Assembly: GCA_964596535.1 (NCBI GenBank)
Contig: CAZQUR010000004.1
Span: 1 to 64,000, forward strand
DNA length: 64,000 nt
Reading direction: 5' to 3'
Source of the DNA: GCA-002779465 sp964596535
Lineage (GTDB): Bacteria; Desulfobacterota; Desulfobacteria; Desulfobacterales; UBA2156
Both the position numbers and the translations under genes were made by a program. This document shows positions 1 through 7,832 of this stretch, piece by piece (the first letter of the stretch is position 1; each line of letters opens with the position of its first letter). The notes under the pieces were generated by a model, which was not told the DNA's origin, made no database searches, and was given only the letters and a program-made list of their open reading frames with translations.

Positions 1-12
1 AAGGAGATGATT

Positions 13-795
13 ATGAATACCGACACCCTCCTTGTGGAAGAAAAGGATCAGACCGCGGTATTGACGCTGAACCGGCCGGAGGTCATGAACGCCCTCAACT
101 TTGACCTCCTTCATGCCCTGCGGCGTGCCGTCGAAGATCTCCGGATCCGGACGGATATCCGGGTCCTCATCGTCACCGGGGCCGGAAACAAGGCCTTTTG
201 TTCCGGGGCCGACCTGAAGGAACGGGCCACCCTTTCCCCGGAGAAGGTCCGGGAGTATATTTATACCATCCGGGACCTGTTCACCGTCATCGAGTTTTTA
301 AACAAGCCGGTGATCGCCGCCGTCAACGGGCTGGCCCTTGGGGGCGGCACCGAACTTGCCCTGGCATCGGATATCCGCATCGCCTCTGAAAACGCCACCC
401 TTGGACTCACCGAAACCCGGCTGGCCATCATCCCCGGGGCCGGCGGCACCCAGCGCCTTCCCCGGCTGGTGGGAAAGGGCAAAGCCAAGGAGTTGATCTT
501 CACCGGCCGGCGGGTGGGCGCTGAAGAAGCCCTGAACATTCACCTGGTGAACCAGGTCTGCAAGGCGGATGCCCTCATGGACGAATGCATGAAAATGGCG
601 GCCATGATCTGCGAAACCGGTCCCATCGCCATTGAACAGGCCAAATACGCCATCAACTACGGGCTTGAATCGGATATCCACACCGGATTGGCCCTCGAAT
701 CCAACGCCTATTGGGTCACGATCCCCACCGAGGACCGCACCGAAGCCCTGGCCGCCTTTAAGGAAAAACGAAAACCCAATTTCAAAGGAAAATAG
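13..795 (+). CDS. Enoyl-CoA hydratase/isomerase family, methylglutaconyl-CoA hydratase-like
   Basis: Crotonase-fold protein of 260 residues that should hydrate an enoyl-CoA in the cytoplasm. The CoA-binding/oxyanion segment CSGADLKER, the glycine-rich GGGTELALASD and the LGLTETR...IPGAGGTQRLPR stretch are all visible, and both catalytic glutamates of the hydratases (in TELA and TETR) are kept. The TETRLAIIPGAGGTQRLPR wording is typical of the AUH/methylglutaconyl-CoA hydratase branch, which fits the metallolyase directly downstream (17-bp gap). An ATG at position 7 abuts the AAGGAG at 1-6, so the ATG at 13, six bases after it, is preferred. The exact acyl substrate is inferred, and another short or branched enoyl-CoA is possible. 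Confidence 0.9.
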   Translation: MNTDTLLVEEKDQTAVLTLNRPEVMNALNFDLLHALRRAVEDLRIRTDIRVLIVTGAGNKAFCSGADLKERATLSPEKVREYIYTIRDLFTVIEFLNKPVIAAVNGLALGGGTELALASDIRIASENATLGLTETRLAIIPGAGGTQRLPRLVGKGKAKELIFTGRRVGAEEALNIHLVNQVCKADALMDECMKMAAMICETGPIAIEQAKYAINYGLESDIHTGLALESNAYWVTIPTEDRTEALAAFKEKRKPNFKGK

Positions 796-812
796 AAAGG
801 AGAAAAGAGATC

Positions 813-1979
813 ATGACCGAGTACGATCTGTGGAAGGTCTTTCCGAGGATGCCCCGGAAAGTGTCCCTCGGCGACATCACCGTCCGGGACGGGTTCCAGC
901 ACGAGGAGAAATTCATTTCCACCGCCGCCAAGATCTTTTACATTGAAGAGATGGTCTTCGCCGGTTGCCGGCACCTGGAGGTGACCAACCTGGCCAATCC
1001 CCGGATCATGCCCCAGTTCCGGGACGCCGAAGAGATCCTGACGTACCTTCGGGGGGATGTCTTCCGGAAAAAATGCGAAAAACGGGGAATCAACGTGGAT
1101 GACGTCTGCTTCACCGCGGTCACCATCCGGGAGCCGGCGGTGGATCGGGCCATCCGGCTCAAAGAAAAAGGAATCGGCCCCGACCGCCTGTTGATGATGG
1201 TCTCCACGGAAGAAGAACACCATTTTGCCAATTCCAGCACCACGCTTCCCGAGTACTGGAAGGAAGCCGAACGCTCCATTCAAAAATGCCACGACGCGGG
1301 CATGAAGATGTGCGGGACCGTGAGTACCATCTGGGGGAGCCCCATCGGCGGCGCCACCAAACTGGAAGACGCCGTGGAATTCACCAAGCGGTGGCTGTCC
1401 ATCGGCGCGGACGACATCGAGCACGCCGACCACGACGGGAGCGCCTCGGCACCCGAGGTCTACCGGTATTATTCCATGATCCTGGACGAAATTCCCGACA
1501 CCCGGCTGCACATCGCCCATTTCCACGAAACCAAGCGCATGGCCTCGGCCTCCATTTTGGCAACGCTCCAGGCCGGGATCACCCACTTCGAGGCCACCTT
1601 CGGAGGGATGGGCGGCCAGCCGTCCAATTTCTTGGACGACTGCCCCGTGAAAGGCACCGGGGAGTACTATTATGACGATCCCCGTTACGTGGGGTTGGTG
1701 ACCCTGGAAGATACCCTGGTGCAGATCGATGAAATGGGAATCGAACACGGCTTCGACGTGGACCGGGTGTTGTGGCTCGGGAAACAGATGGAAAAAACCA
1801 TCGGCCGGCGACTGCGATCCGAAGCCGTCATCAACGGCCGGACCCAAAGACAAGGGCACATGGAATACGCCCGGCCCGGCCTCAAGGAGCGAAAGTCCAC
1901 GTTCGATGAAAGACCGGGGCAAAAAATCCCGACGGAATGGCCTGAAAAGGCGGTATTGCCGGAACAACACCGGCCATAG
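813..1979 (+). CDS. DRE-TIM metallolyase (HMG-CoA lyase / pyruvate carboxyltransferase-like)
   Basis: A 388-residue TIM-barrel metallolyase. The N-terminal GDITVRDGFQHEE carries the Asp/Arg/Asp-Gly-Phe-Gln signature of the HMG-CoA lyase/isopropylmalate synthase superfamily, and IAHFHETK supplies the two metal-binding histidines. FGGMGGQP lies where classical HMG-CoA lyase has the catalytic-Cys loop GGLGGCP, but the cysteine is missing, so ordinary HMG-CoA lyase chemistry is uncertain. The protein is also about 85 residues longer than the lyase at 31932-32843. It probably cleaves or condenses an acyl-CoA/2-oxoacid pair. It forms a unit with the upstream hydratase, which suggests leucine or related branched-acid catabolism. 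GAAAGGAGAAAAG precedes the ATG. Confidence 0.75.
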   Translation: MTEYDLWKVFPRMPRKVSLGDITVRDGFQHEEKFISTAAKIFYIEEMVFAGCRHLEVTNLANPRIMPQFRDAEEILTYLRGDVFRKKCEKRGINVDDVCFTAVTIREPAVDRAIRLKEKGIGPDRLLMMVSTEEEHHFANSSTTLPEYWKEAERSIQKCHDAGMKMCGTVSTIWGSPIGGATKLEDAVEFTKRWLSIGADDIEHADHDGSASAPEVYRYYSMILDEIPDTRLHIAHFHETKRMASASILATLQAGITHFEATFGGMGGQPSNFLDDCPVKGTGEYYYDDPRYVGLVTLEDTLVQIDEMGIEHGFDVDRVLWLGKQMEKTIGRRLRSEAVINGRTQRQGHMEYARPGLKERKSTFDERPGQKIPTEWPEKAVLPEQHRP

Positions 1980-2048
1980 CACCACCGCTTTTTCCCGGTG
2001 GCATGAAGATATTCCGGTGAACCGCAAACCGCACGGCAGGGTCTTCCC

Positions 2049-2090
2049 TTGACAGAGTAAACGTATAAGCTTATACGTTTACTCAAGGAG
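2049..2090 (+). promoter_or_regulatory. GntR promoter with overlapping 30-bp perfect palindromic operator
   Basis: A consensus -35 box TTGACA (2049-2054) is followed after exactly 17 bp by TATACG (2072-2077). A perfect 30-bp palindrome fills 2055-2084 (half-site GAGTAAACGTATAAG), covering the spacer and the -10 box. AAGGAG follows at 2085-2090. The site sits just upstream of a GntR regulator gene, so binding there should block RNA polymerase and give autorepression. The operator assignment is inferred from position and symmetry. Confidence 0.8.
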
Positions 2091-2101
2091 AAGAAGCATC
2101 C

Positions 2102-2863
2102 GTGAGCCGGGAAGATACGTCCATCGCCCTTTACTACCGTGTGGCCGAAACGGTGAAAGGCCGGATCGCCTCGAACCGGTACGCGCCCGGATCCATCCTG
2201 CCTTCGGAAAACGCCCTGGCCCGGGAATTCAATGTCAGCAACATCACCCTTCGCAGGGCCATGGCCCTGTTGGTGGAACAGGGGTGGGTCGTCCGGCGCC
2301 GGGGGATCGGCACCCTGGCCGCGGACCGCCGGGACGACCGGATTCCCCTGAAAATCACGGGGAATTTCAACGACTGGGTCGATTCGGCCGTGAACCGGCG
2401 CCTGGGACTGACGGTGGAAGTGCTGGGAATCTCCATGGTCCCCTGTCCCTTCGACGCCGCACGGCAGATGGGCGTGGAAAGCGGCTCCCCTATATGGGAG
2501 ATGCGGCGCCTTCGAAAACAAAAAGGAAGCCCCGTTTCTTTATACGTCAATTATGCCCGCCCGGAACAGGTTGGCGGCGTGACCGAAAAAGATACGGTAA
2601 AAAAGCCGTTCATCGATGTATTCCAGGAAAAAACCGGTTTAAAAATCCATAGAATCGCCCGGCAGGTGGAAGCCGGGGTGGCCGACCTGGACACGGGCGC
2701 CCTTCTGGGCGTCGATTTCGGGGCTCCTCTTTTTTTCGTGACCCATACCTACTTTTCTCTGGAAAACGCTCCCCTTATGGTCACGAAAATGGTCTTCAGG
2801 GGGGACCGCTACATTTATTCCGGCGATATTTTTTTGGATCGCTCAAAACCCAAGACAGGATAA
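2102..2863 (+). CDS. GntR-family transcriptional regulator with UTRA domain
   Basis: A 253-residue DNA-binding regulator starting at GTG. An N-terminal winged helix-turn-helix (about residues 10-75; LPSENALAREFNVSNITLRRAM is the recognition region) is followed by a UTRA effector-binding domain of the HutC subfamily (about residues 95-245). In this family a small metabolite binds UTRA and releases the operator. The gene lies 120 bp after the metallolyase gene and has its own promoter overlapped by a perfect palindrome. The obvious hypothesis is an autoregulated repressor of the neighbouring acyl-CoA pathway, possibly also acting at a similar sequence upstream of the leuC-like gene. The ligand cannot be read from sequence. 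Confidence 0.9.
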   Translation: MSREDTSIALYYRVAETVKGRIASNRYAPGSILPSENALAREFNVSNITLRRAMALLVEQGWVVRRRGIGTLAADRRDDRIPLKITGNFNDWVDSAVNRRLGLTVEVLGISMVPCPFDAARQMGVESGSPIWEMRRLRKQKGSPVSLYVNYARPEQVGGVTEKDTVKKPFIDVFQEKTGLKIHRIARQVEAGVADLDTGALLGVDFGAPLFFVTHTYFSLENAPLMVTKMVFRGDRYIYSGDIFLDRSKPKTG

Positions 2864-2869
2864 ACCTCA

Positions 2870-2887
2870 ATGTTGCATAAAAAACAT
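2870..2887. repeat. Short inverted repeat ATGTT-N8-AACAT
   Basis: ATGTT at 2870 and AACAT at 2883 form a small inverted repeat containing TGTTGCA. The same TGTTGC(A/G) word in inverted-repeat setting recurs at 7037-7052 and 7113-7132 upstream of the hdr-like operon, so this could be another binding site for the same activator. It may be coincidence, because the stretch is AT-rich. Confidence 0.3.
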
Positions 2888-3010
2888 GGCGAAGAGTGTT
2901 TAATATGATGAATTTTTTACAAAATAAAACGTTCTATGATATCGGTCCAGATATCACCGCGGGTGAAGTCAAGAATCGCGTTCATTTTCGACATGTTTTT
3001 ACCCTTCGGG

Positions 3011-3106
3011 AAAGCCGGAGGACTCCAGATCCTGCGTTGCAAAGGGTTCGCAGTAGACGACTACGGCTTCACCCTTTGCGCCTTGGCTCTGAAGCCCTCC
3101 GACTTT
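3011..3106. repeat. ~96-bp imperfect palindrome (MITE/REP-like element)
   Basis: The two halves, centred between 3058 and 3059, are near-complementary over about 48 nt each. The left arm begins AAAGCCGGAGGACTCCAGAT, and the complement of the right arm begins AAAGTCGGAGGGCTTCAGAG. The centre GTAGACGACTAC is itself symmetric. A transcript would fold into one long hairpin. The element ends about ten bases before the ribosome binding site of the small Cys-rich gene. Length and structure suggest a palindromic mobile or dispersed repeat, but I see no second copy in the window. Confidence 0.6.
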
Positions 3107-3127
3107 TGCAACGTTGAGGTAAAGCGG

Positions 3128-3325
3128 ATGGCGTGGATTCACATCCAGGGGATCGAAGGAAAGGTCTATCAACCCGAAACGGATCCGGCGGCGCCCCGTA
3201 AACACGATTGCACCGATTGTTTTTCCTGCCAGATGTGCGGCGACAGCCGGTGTGCAAAATGCCGTGTGAAGAAAAGCGGAACCCATCGCCCCTTTTGCGA
3301 TAAATGGGATGAGCCTGCCACCTGA
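3128..3325 (+). CDS. Small Cys-rich protein, possible Fe-S or zinc binder
   Basis: A 65-residue protein I do not recognise. Seven cysteines occupy its second half, six of them in CTDCFSCQMCGDSRCAKC (a run of C-x2-C spacings) and one in PFCDKW, enough to bind zinc or an iron-sulfur cluster. No signal peptide is visible, so a cytoplasmic location is likely. GAGGT at 3116-3120 stands seven bases before the ATG. The same frame is open farther upstream, but that part lies across a long palindrome and is unlikely to be translated. It sits alone between the GntR gene and the two-component genes. Function unknown; small size keeps confidence moderate. Confidence 0.5.
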   Translation: MAWIHIQGIEGKVYQPETDPAAPRKHDCTDCFSCQMCGDSRCAKCRVKKSGTHRPFCDKWDEPAT

Positions 3326-3604
3326 AATAATATCGTGCCCTCTTCTTTTGCTATTAATCGTGATCTAACCCGCCAAGACACCCGTATTCGGTAACCACCA
3401 TCCTTAACGAACCAACTTTCATAACGGCTTAACTCCGACGTTGAGACGCCTGGAAGCAATAAAATAGTATTCTATAAAATTGGAAAATGTTCTCGATCGG
3501 GGATTTTACCTGCGGAAAGCATCCCCAATTTTCCCTTTCATAACATGTAAAAAACATGTAAGATATTGTCGTGTTGATTTATTGTTGCGAGTGGAGGTTC
3601 TGAC
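3326..3604 (+). promoter_or_regulatory. Intergenic leader with repeated AACATGTAA motif
   Basis: This 279-bp gap has no convincing gene. AACATGTAA occurs at 3542-3550 and again at 3553-3561, 11 bp apart, so the copies lie on the same face of the helix, and each holds the palindrome ACATGT. The repeat sits about 45 bp upstream of the sensor-kinase start and is a candidate regulator binding site. TGTTGCG lies nearer the gene at about 3592. The ribosome binding site is GGAGG at 3594-3598. Confidence 0.4.
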
Positions 3605-5209
3605 ATGATCGATTCAATCAATTCAAAGGGATGGCGAATCGTCTTCATTGATGACGAAGAAGACATCCGGCAGATCTCCCAGATGACCCTCGAAGACGCC
3701 GGATATGAAGTTCACACAGCGCCGGACGGCAAAACAGGACTGGAGCTGTGCGAAAAGATATCCCCCCAGATCGTAATCACCGATATCCGCATGCCCCGAA
3801 TGGACGGCATCCAAGTGCTCGAAACGGTCAAAATTCGGTTTCCGGATATGGAAGTCATCGTGGCCACCGCTTTTGGGGAAATGAATCTCGCCATTCGCGC
3901 CCTGCAACTGGATGCCTCTGACTTCATCACCAAACCCATCAACGCAGAAGCGCTCCACCTGGCCTTGAAACGCGCCAAAGAACGGTACACCTCGAGAAAA
4001 CAACTGGTCGATTACACAGTGCTTCTGGAGCGGGAAAAGGCGGAAACGAGCCAGGAACTGCTCAAGATCGCATCATTTCAAAAAAATCTCATCGAAAGCT
4101 CCATCGACGGTATTCTGGGCTGTGACGAAGAGGATCGGATTGTCACCTATAATCGAAGCATGGAACGATTCCTGGGATATCCAAAAGAAGAGGTGCTGCT
4201 GAAGTTTTCCTTAAGCCGTTTTTTCGCCTCCGGAGGTCCGGAGCAGGTCAAAGACGCCTTGAGAAGCGAACGCTATGGCGGCGAAGGACGCCTCTACTTG
4301 TATGAAACCGAAATTTTGGCCAAAGACGGACACAGCATTCCGGTGCAGGTCTCGGCAACCGAATTGACCGATCAGGAGGGAAAACCCGCCGGCTTTGTCT
4401 TTTTTTTCCGGGATCTCAGGGAAATTCGTAATCTGGAGCGGGAAATGGCCGACCAGGCGCGCATTCTGCACCAGGATAAGATGATGTCTTTGGGACGCCT
4501 TTCAGCCAGCGTCGTCCATGAAATCAACAATCCTCTGTCCGGAATCTTGAACTATCTCCGGCTGATGAACCGGATTTTAAAACAAGGGCCCTTATCGGAA
4601 GAGCGGCAGAATAAATTTCAACGCTATGTGGAACTGATTGAAAAGGAAACGGACCGGTGTTCCCAAATCGTTTCCGGTCTGCTGAGTTTTTCCCGCCGAT
4701 CCTCTCCCTCTTTCGGAGACGTCCGAATGGAAGAAGTCCTTCGCCTCTGTATCCTTCTCAGCCAGCATAAACTCGAGTTGAGCAATATCCGGCTTGAAAG
4801 TGATATCGAGCTTGATCTGCCGCCCATAAATGGAGATTTCAATCAGCTACAGCAGTGTGTGATCAATCTCATTTTCAACGCTGTGGATGCCATGCCGGAT
4901 GGAGGAATTTTAACGCTGAAGAGCTTCCTTAACAAGAGCACCCTCAAGGTGATTGTCACTGTTCAAGATACGGGACATGGAATTCCCCCGGAAAATCTTT
5001 CCCATATTTTTGAACCCTTTTTTACCACCAAAAAAGAAGGCTATGGAACCGGACTGGGCCTTTCCACCGTTTACGGGATAATCGAGAGGCACCGGGGAAC
5101 CATCAATGTTGAAAGTCACGTCGGGAAAGGAACGACCTTTGTCATCGAATTCCCGGCTTCTGATTCGAAACCGGAAGATGGAAAAGAGCGCCTTGCCCGC
5201 GAAGGTTGA
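3605..5209 (+). CDS. Receiver-PAS-histidine kinase hybrid
   Basis: A 534-residue cytoplasmic signalling protein in unusual order. A response-regulator receiver comes first (about residues 10-125; acidic pair in FIDDEED, phosphoacceptor Asp in ITDIRMPRMDG, Lys in TKPIN). A PAS domain follows (about 155-275), then a HisKA dimerisation helix with the H-box VVHEINNPLSG near residue 305, and an HATPase domain with DTGHGIPPE and GTGLGLST. No transmembrane helix is visible. The N-terminal receiver probably takes phosphate from, or is fed back by, another kinase. It ends 50 bp before a sigma-54 activator gene, its likely partner, although that protein has no receiver of its own. Confidence 0.9.
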   Translation: MIDSINSKGWRIVFIDDEEDIRQISQMTLEDAGYEVHTAPDGKTGLELCEKISPQIVITDIRMPRMDGIQVLETVKIRFPDMEVIVATAFGEMNLAIRALQLDASDFITKPINAEALHLALKRAKERYTSRKQLVDYTVLLEREKAETSQELLKIASFQKNLIESSIDGILGCDEEDRIVTYNRSMERFLGYPKEEVLLKFSLSRFFASGGPEQVKDALRSERYGGEGRLYLYETEILAKDGHSIPVQVSATELTDQEGKPAGFVFFFRDLREIRNLEREMADQARILHQDKMMSLGRLSASVVHEINNPLSGILNYLRLMNRILKQGPLSEERQNKFQRYVELIEKETDRCSQIVSGLLSFSRRSSPSFGDVRMEEVLRLCILLSQHKLELSNIRLESDIELDLPPINGDFNQLQQCVINLIFNAVDAMPDGGILTLKSFLNKSTLKVIVTVQDTGHGIPPENLSHIFEPFFTTKKEGYGTGLGLSTVYGIIERHRGTINVESHVGKGTTFVIEFPASDSKPEDGKERLAREG

Positions 5210-5259
5210 GCCTGACGCCAGCATCGCGTTCACGCGTCCAAATTCAGGAGACACGCATC

Positions 5260-6999
5260 ATGGGTATGAAGCAACATAGTCCGGGGAACATGGTATCGTC
5301 CGAATACTGGTTGGAGATTATGGAGGAATTGAACCTTGGCGCTTTCACAGTTGGCGCCAACCGGGAGGTGATCTCCATGAATCATACCGCCCAGGCGCTG
5401 CTCGGGCTAAAAAACGCGGAAGTCTCGGGGAGAAATTGCCGGGAAGTATTTATGGGCGTCCCCTGCCTGGCGAAATGTCCATTTAAAGGCCCTAAAGAAC
5501 CCGAGACCCGAGAACCCGTTATCCACTTGACAAACGATGAAGAAGCCACCCTCTGGGTAACACGTATGGCAGCCCCCGTTTTCAGCCCTGACGGCGAGGT
5601 GGTGGGATGCATGACCATCCTGCAGGATCACTCCCCCATTGCGGACCTCATCGACCGTATTCATCACGAGGAACAAAACACAAAAATTATTCTCGACAAT
5701 CTGGATGTCGGCATATTCACAACAGACTGCGGAGGACATACCACCTTCTTTAATACCGCAGCCGAAAAAATCGTCGGTTATAGTCGCCGTGAAATATTAG
5801 GTGAACATTATAAAGCGATCTTTGACGGCTTAACTCCTCAGGAAGTCTGCCTGCTCAAAGATACGATTGCCGACGGCGTGTCTCGCAGCAATCGGCACGG
5901 CAAAATGGTCACCCGAGACGGCTCGGTTATTCCCGTGCGAATCAATTTCATGGCGTTGAAAAACGAGAAAGGAACGATTGTCGGGGGACTGGCCACCTTT
6001 CACGATCTTACGCTGGTCCATCAGCTCAAACAAGCCACGAGGGAACGCTATACATTCTATGATATGATCGGCAAAAGCCCGGCAATGGAAAAAATATTTG
6101 AAATGGTCAATGTGGTGGCAAAGACCGATGCCACGATTTTAATCGAGGGTTCAACAGGGACCGGGAAGGATCTGCTGGCCCGAGTGATCCATTCCGTCAG
6201 CCACAGGGCGAATAAACCCTTCGTCAAAGTGAACTGTGCGGCGATTCCGGACAATTTACTCGAATCGGAAATGTTCGGATACGTCAAGGGAGCCTTTACC
6301 GGGGCAGACAAAGATAAAATCGGTCGCTTTCAGGAAGCCGATAACGGAACCATATTCCTGGATGAAATCGGAGATCTTCCGCTTTCATTGCAGGCCAAAC
6401 TGCTTCGCGTGTTGGAAGATAAAGAATTTTATCGATTGGGCAGCCGACATACAGTCAAAGTCAACGTGCGCATTATTTCCGCCTCCAACCGGAATTTGCC
6501 CCGGCTTGTTGAAAAAAGGCTTTTCAGGCAGGATCTTTTTTATCGATTGAATTTGTTTCACATCGAACTTCCGGAACTGAAGGATCGCAGGGTGGATCTG
6601 CCGCTGCTGATCGGCCACATCTTGAGGCGCCTGAGTTCCGCTAGGGGCATCCAGCTTCCGGAGGTGTCGGAAAAAGTGATGGGGGTCCTTCTGAATTATC
6701 ATTATCCGGGCAACATCAGGGAACTTGAGAATATCCTGGAACATGCCCTAATCATATGCCAGGAAAATACGATCTGGCCGGAACACTTACCGGAATACCT
6801 CCGTTTTCCCTCTTCCATGCGGCAAAGCGTCTCCACGAAAAATCCGGCAGTGGAGGGGAAGCCCGAGAGCCACGAGCGCAATAAAATTCTTTCCATGCTC
6901 GAGCAATACCACGGGATGCGATCTGAAACAGCCCGGGCTCTGGGAATGGATCGAACCACTTTATGGCGGAAGATTAAAAAATACGGCATCGAAGGATAG
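5260..6999 (+). CDS. PAS-containing sigma-54-dependent transcriptional activator
   Basis: A 579-residue NtrC-type activator. Two PAS domains (about residues 15-130 and 140-260) are followed by the AAA+ central domain: Walker A GSTGTGKD near 296, the sigma-54 contact loop GAFTGAD near 344, Walker B TIFLDEIGD near 365. A Fis-type helix-turn-helix lies at the C-terminus (SETARALGMDRTTLWRKI). There is no receiver, so control should come through the PAS domains. The first PAS holds a cysteine triad in CREVFMGVPCLAKCPF, suggesting redox or Fe-S sensing. AGGAG at 5246-5250 selects the ATG at 5260 over an in-frame TTG at 5206. A fitting UAS and -24/-12 promoter lie just downstream. Confidence 0.93.
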   Translation: MGMKQHSPGNMVSSEYWLEIMEELNLGAFTVGANREVISMNHTAQALLGLKNAEVSGRNCREVFMGVPCLAKCPFKGPKEPETREPVIHLTNDEEATLWVTRMAAPVFSPDGEVVGCMTILQDHSPIADLIDRIHHEEQNTKIILDNLDVGIFTTDCGGHTTFFNTAAEKIVGYSRREILGEHYKAIFDGLTPQEVCLLKDTIADGVSRSNRHGKMVTRDGSVIPVRINFMALKNEKGTIVGGLATFHDLTLVHQLKQATRERYTFYDMIGKSPAMEKIFEMVNVVAKTDATILIEGSTGTGKDLLARVIHSVSHRANKPFVKVNCAAIPDNLLESEMFGYVKGAFTGADKDKIGRFQEADNGTIFLDEIGDLPLSLQAKLLRVLEDKEFYRLGSRHTVKVNVRIISASNRNLPRLVEKRLFRQDLFYRLNLFHIELPELKDRRVDLPLLIGHILRRLSSARGIQLPEVSEKVMGVLLNYHYPGNIRELENILEHALIICQENTIWPEHLPEYLRFPSSMRQSVSTKNPAVEGKPESHERNKILSMLEQYHGMRSETARALGMDRTTLWRKIKKYGIEG

Positions 7000-7036
7000 G
7001 CCATTCCTCCCATAATAAACCACAGGATGTTGCATT

Positions 7037-7052
7037 GATGTTGCGAAACATC
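7037..7052. promoter_or_regulatory. Inverted repeat GATGTT-GCGA-AACATC (activator site or weak terminator)
   Basis: A perfect 6-bp-arm inverted repeat 38 bp after the activator gene. It contains TGTTGC, preceded by another TGTTGCA at 7029-7035, and is followed by a T-rich stretch. It may be a distal activator site for the sigma-54 promoter or a weak intrinsic terminator of the 3605-6999 pair. Confidence 0.4.
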
Positions 7053-7112
7053 GTTTCAATTTATTTTAACTAACTATTTTAATTATAATTTACTCTATCT
7101 ACACACCTCAAC

Positions 7113-7132
7113 CGTTGCATGGTTTTGCAACG
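7113..7132. promoter_or_regulatory. Upstream activating sequence, CGTTGCA-N6-TGCAACG
   Basis: A perfect inverted repeat with 7-bp arms and a 6-bp spacer, centred about 98 bp upstream of the -24 element at 7220. This size and distance are typical of enhancer sites for Fis-type sigma-54 activators, and such an activator is encoded immediately upstream (5260-6999). Its recognition of the site is inferred. Confidence 0.65.
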
Positions 7133-7218
7133 CTCAAAATCGCCTGAAATAGATTTACTGACCCTCCTTTTCCATTCAACCACCTGTTATCACGGTACAT
7201 TTTTTCATTTTTTCTTTA

Positions 7219-7234
7219 TGGCACACTCTGTGCG
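7219..7234 (+). promoter_or_regulatory. Sigma-54 (-24/-12) promoter of the hdr-like operon
   Basis: TGGCACACTCTGTGCG has the invariant GG (7220-7221) and GC (7232-7233) separated by exactly ten bases, with a full TGGCAC -24 element. The -12 element GTGCG is one base off the usual TTGC. It lies about 75 bp before the first gene of the operon, and the 307-bp gap 7000-7306 holds no gene. Confidence 0.7.
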
Positions 7235-7306
7235 TTTAAGTGTGCCAAAACAATCCTGATCCTCTCCGAAGTGGGCTGAACCAAACTTGACCAAGCAGAG
7301 GTCACT

Positions 7307-7777
7307 TTGAGTCCCAAGCTTGCGGAAAAAACGATCATTATCGTTTCTGATGAACTGAATATGCGCATTTTTCTTTGCAATATTTTGGGCAGCTGCGGTT
7401 ATGCGCCTGTTGATGCCGGGAGCCGTAAGGAGGGAATGCAAAAAATCAAAACCGAGAAACCGGCGCTCATCATCCTCGATGTCATGATGCCCAAAGAGAG
7501 CGGCGTCCAGATGTATCGTGAACTCATGGATGACGAAGAGCTGAAATCCATTCCGGTGATTCTCTTGTCGACCATCGATAAAAAAACGTTCTCTTATTAC
7601 CATAAATTCCGAAGTGCATCCCTGGACAATGATTTTTTCAAACCGGGCGCCTATCTGGAAAAACCGTTTGAGGCCAACACCCTCATTTCGCTTGTAAACG
7701 GCATGGTCTCATCGGGGGAAGGCCGCATCGCAGATCCTGTAAGCGAGTCCACTCGAAAAAAGACAGGGTTGTTTTGA
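7307..7777 (+). CDS. Single-domain response regulator
   Basis: A 156-residue receiver with no output domain. KTIIIVSDELNM holds the acidic residues, IILDVMMPKESGV the phosphoacceptor Asp, and LEKPFEANT the conserved Lys. About 30 unassigned residues follow. It starts at TTG: no in-frame ATG or GTG lies upstream of the receiver core, and AGAGG stands a few bases before the TTG. As first gene of the sigma-54-driven hdr-like operon it may shuttle phosphate between the local kinases and the receiver inside the HdrA-like protein at 16650-20066. That link is inference. Confidence 0.85.
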   Translation: MSPKLAEKTIIIVSDELNMRIFLCNILGSCGYAPVDAGSRKEGMQKIKTEKPALIILDVMMPKESGVQMYRELMDDEELKSIPVILLSTIDKKTFSYYHKFRSASLDNDFFKPGAYLEKPFEANTLISLVNGMVSSGEGRIADPVSESTRKKTGLF

Positions 7778-7832
7778 AACGGCATAGGATTTGAATACAC
7801 TGAACACAAACCGGAAAGAACGGTCTGATGCG

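Noticed and set aside
708..2027. Long open frame on the minus strand opposite the metallolyase gene
   Set aside because: Product is rich in Gly, Pro, His and Arg without motifs; it is the antisense of a well-supported gene with high third-position G+C.
2936..3127. N-terminal extension of the Cys-rich protein
   Set aside because: It is translated from the long palindrome, has no ribosome site, and the ATG at 3128 has one.
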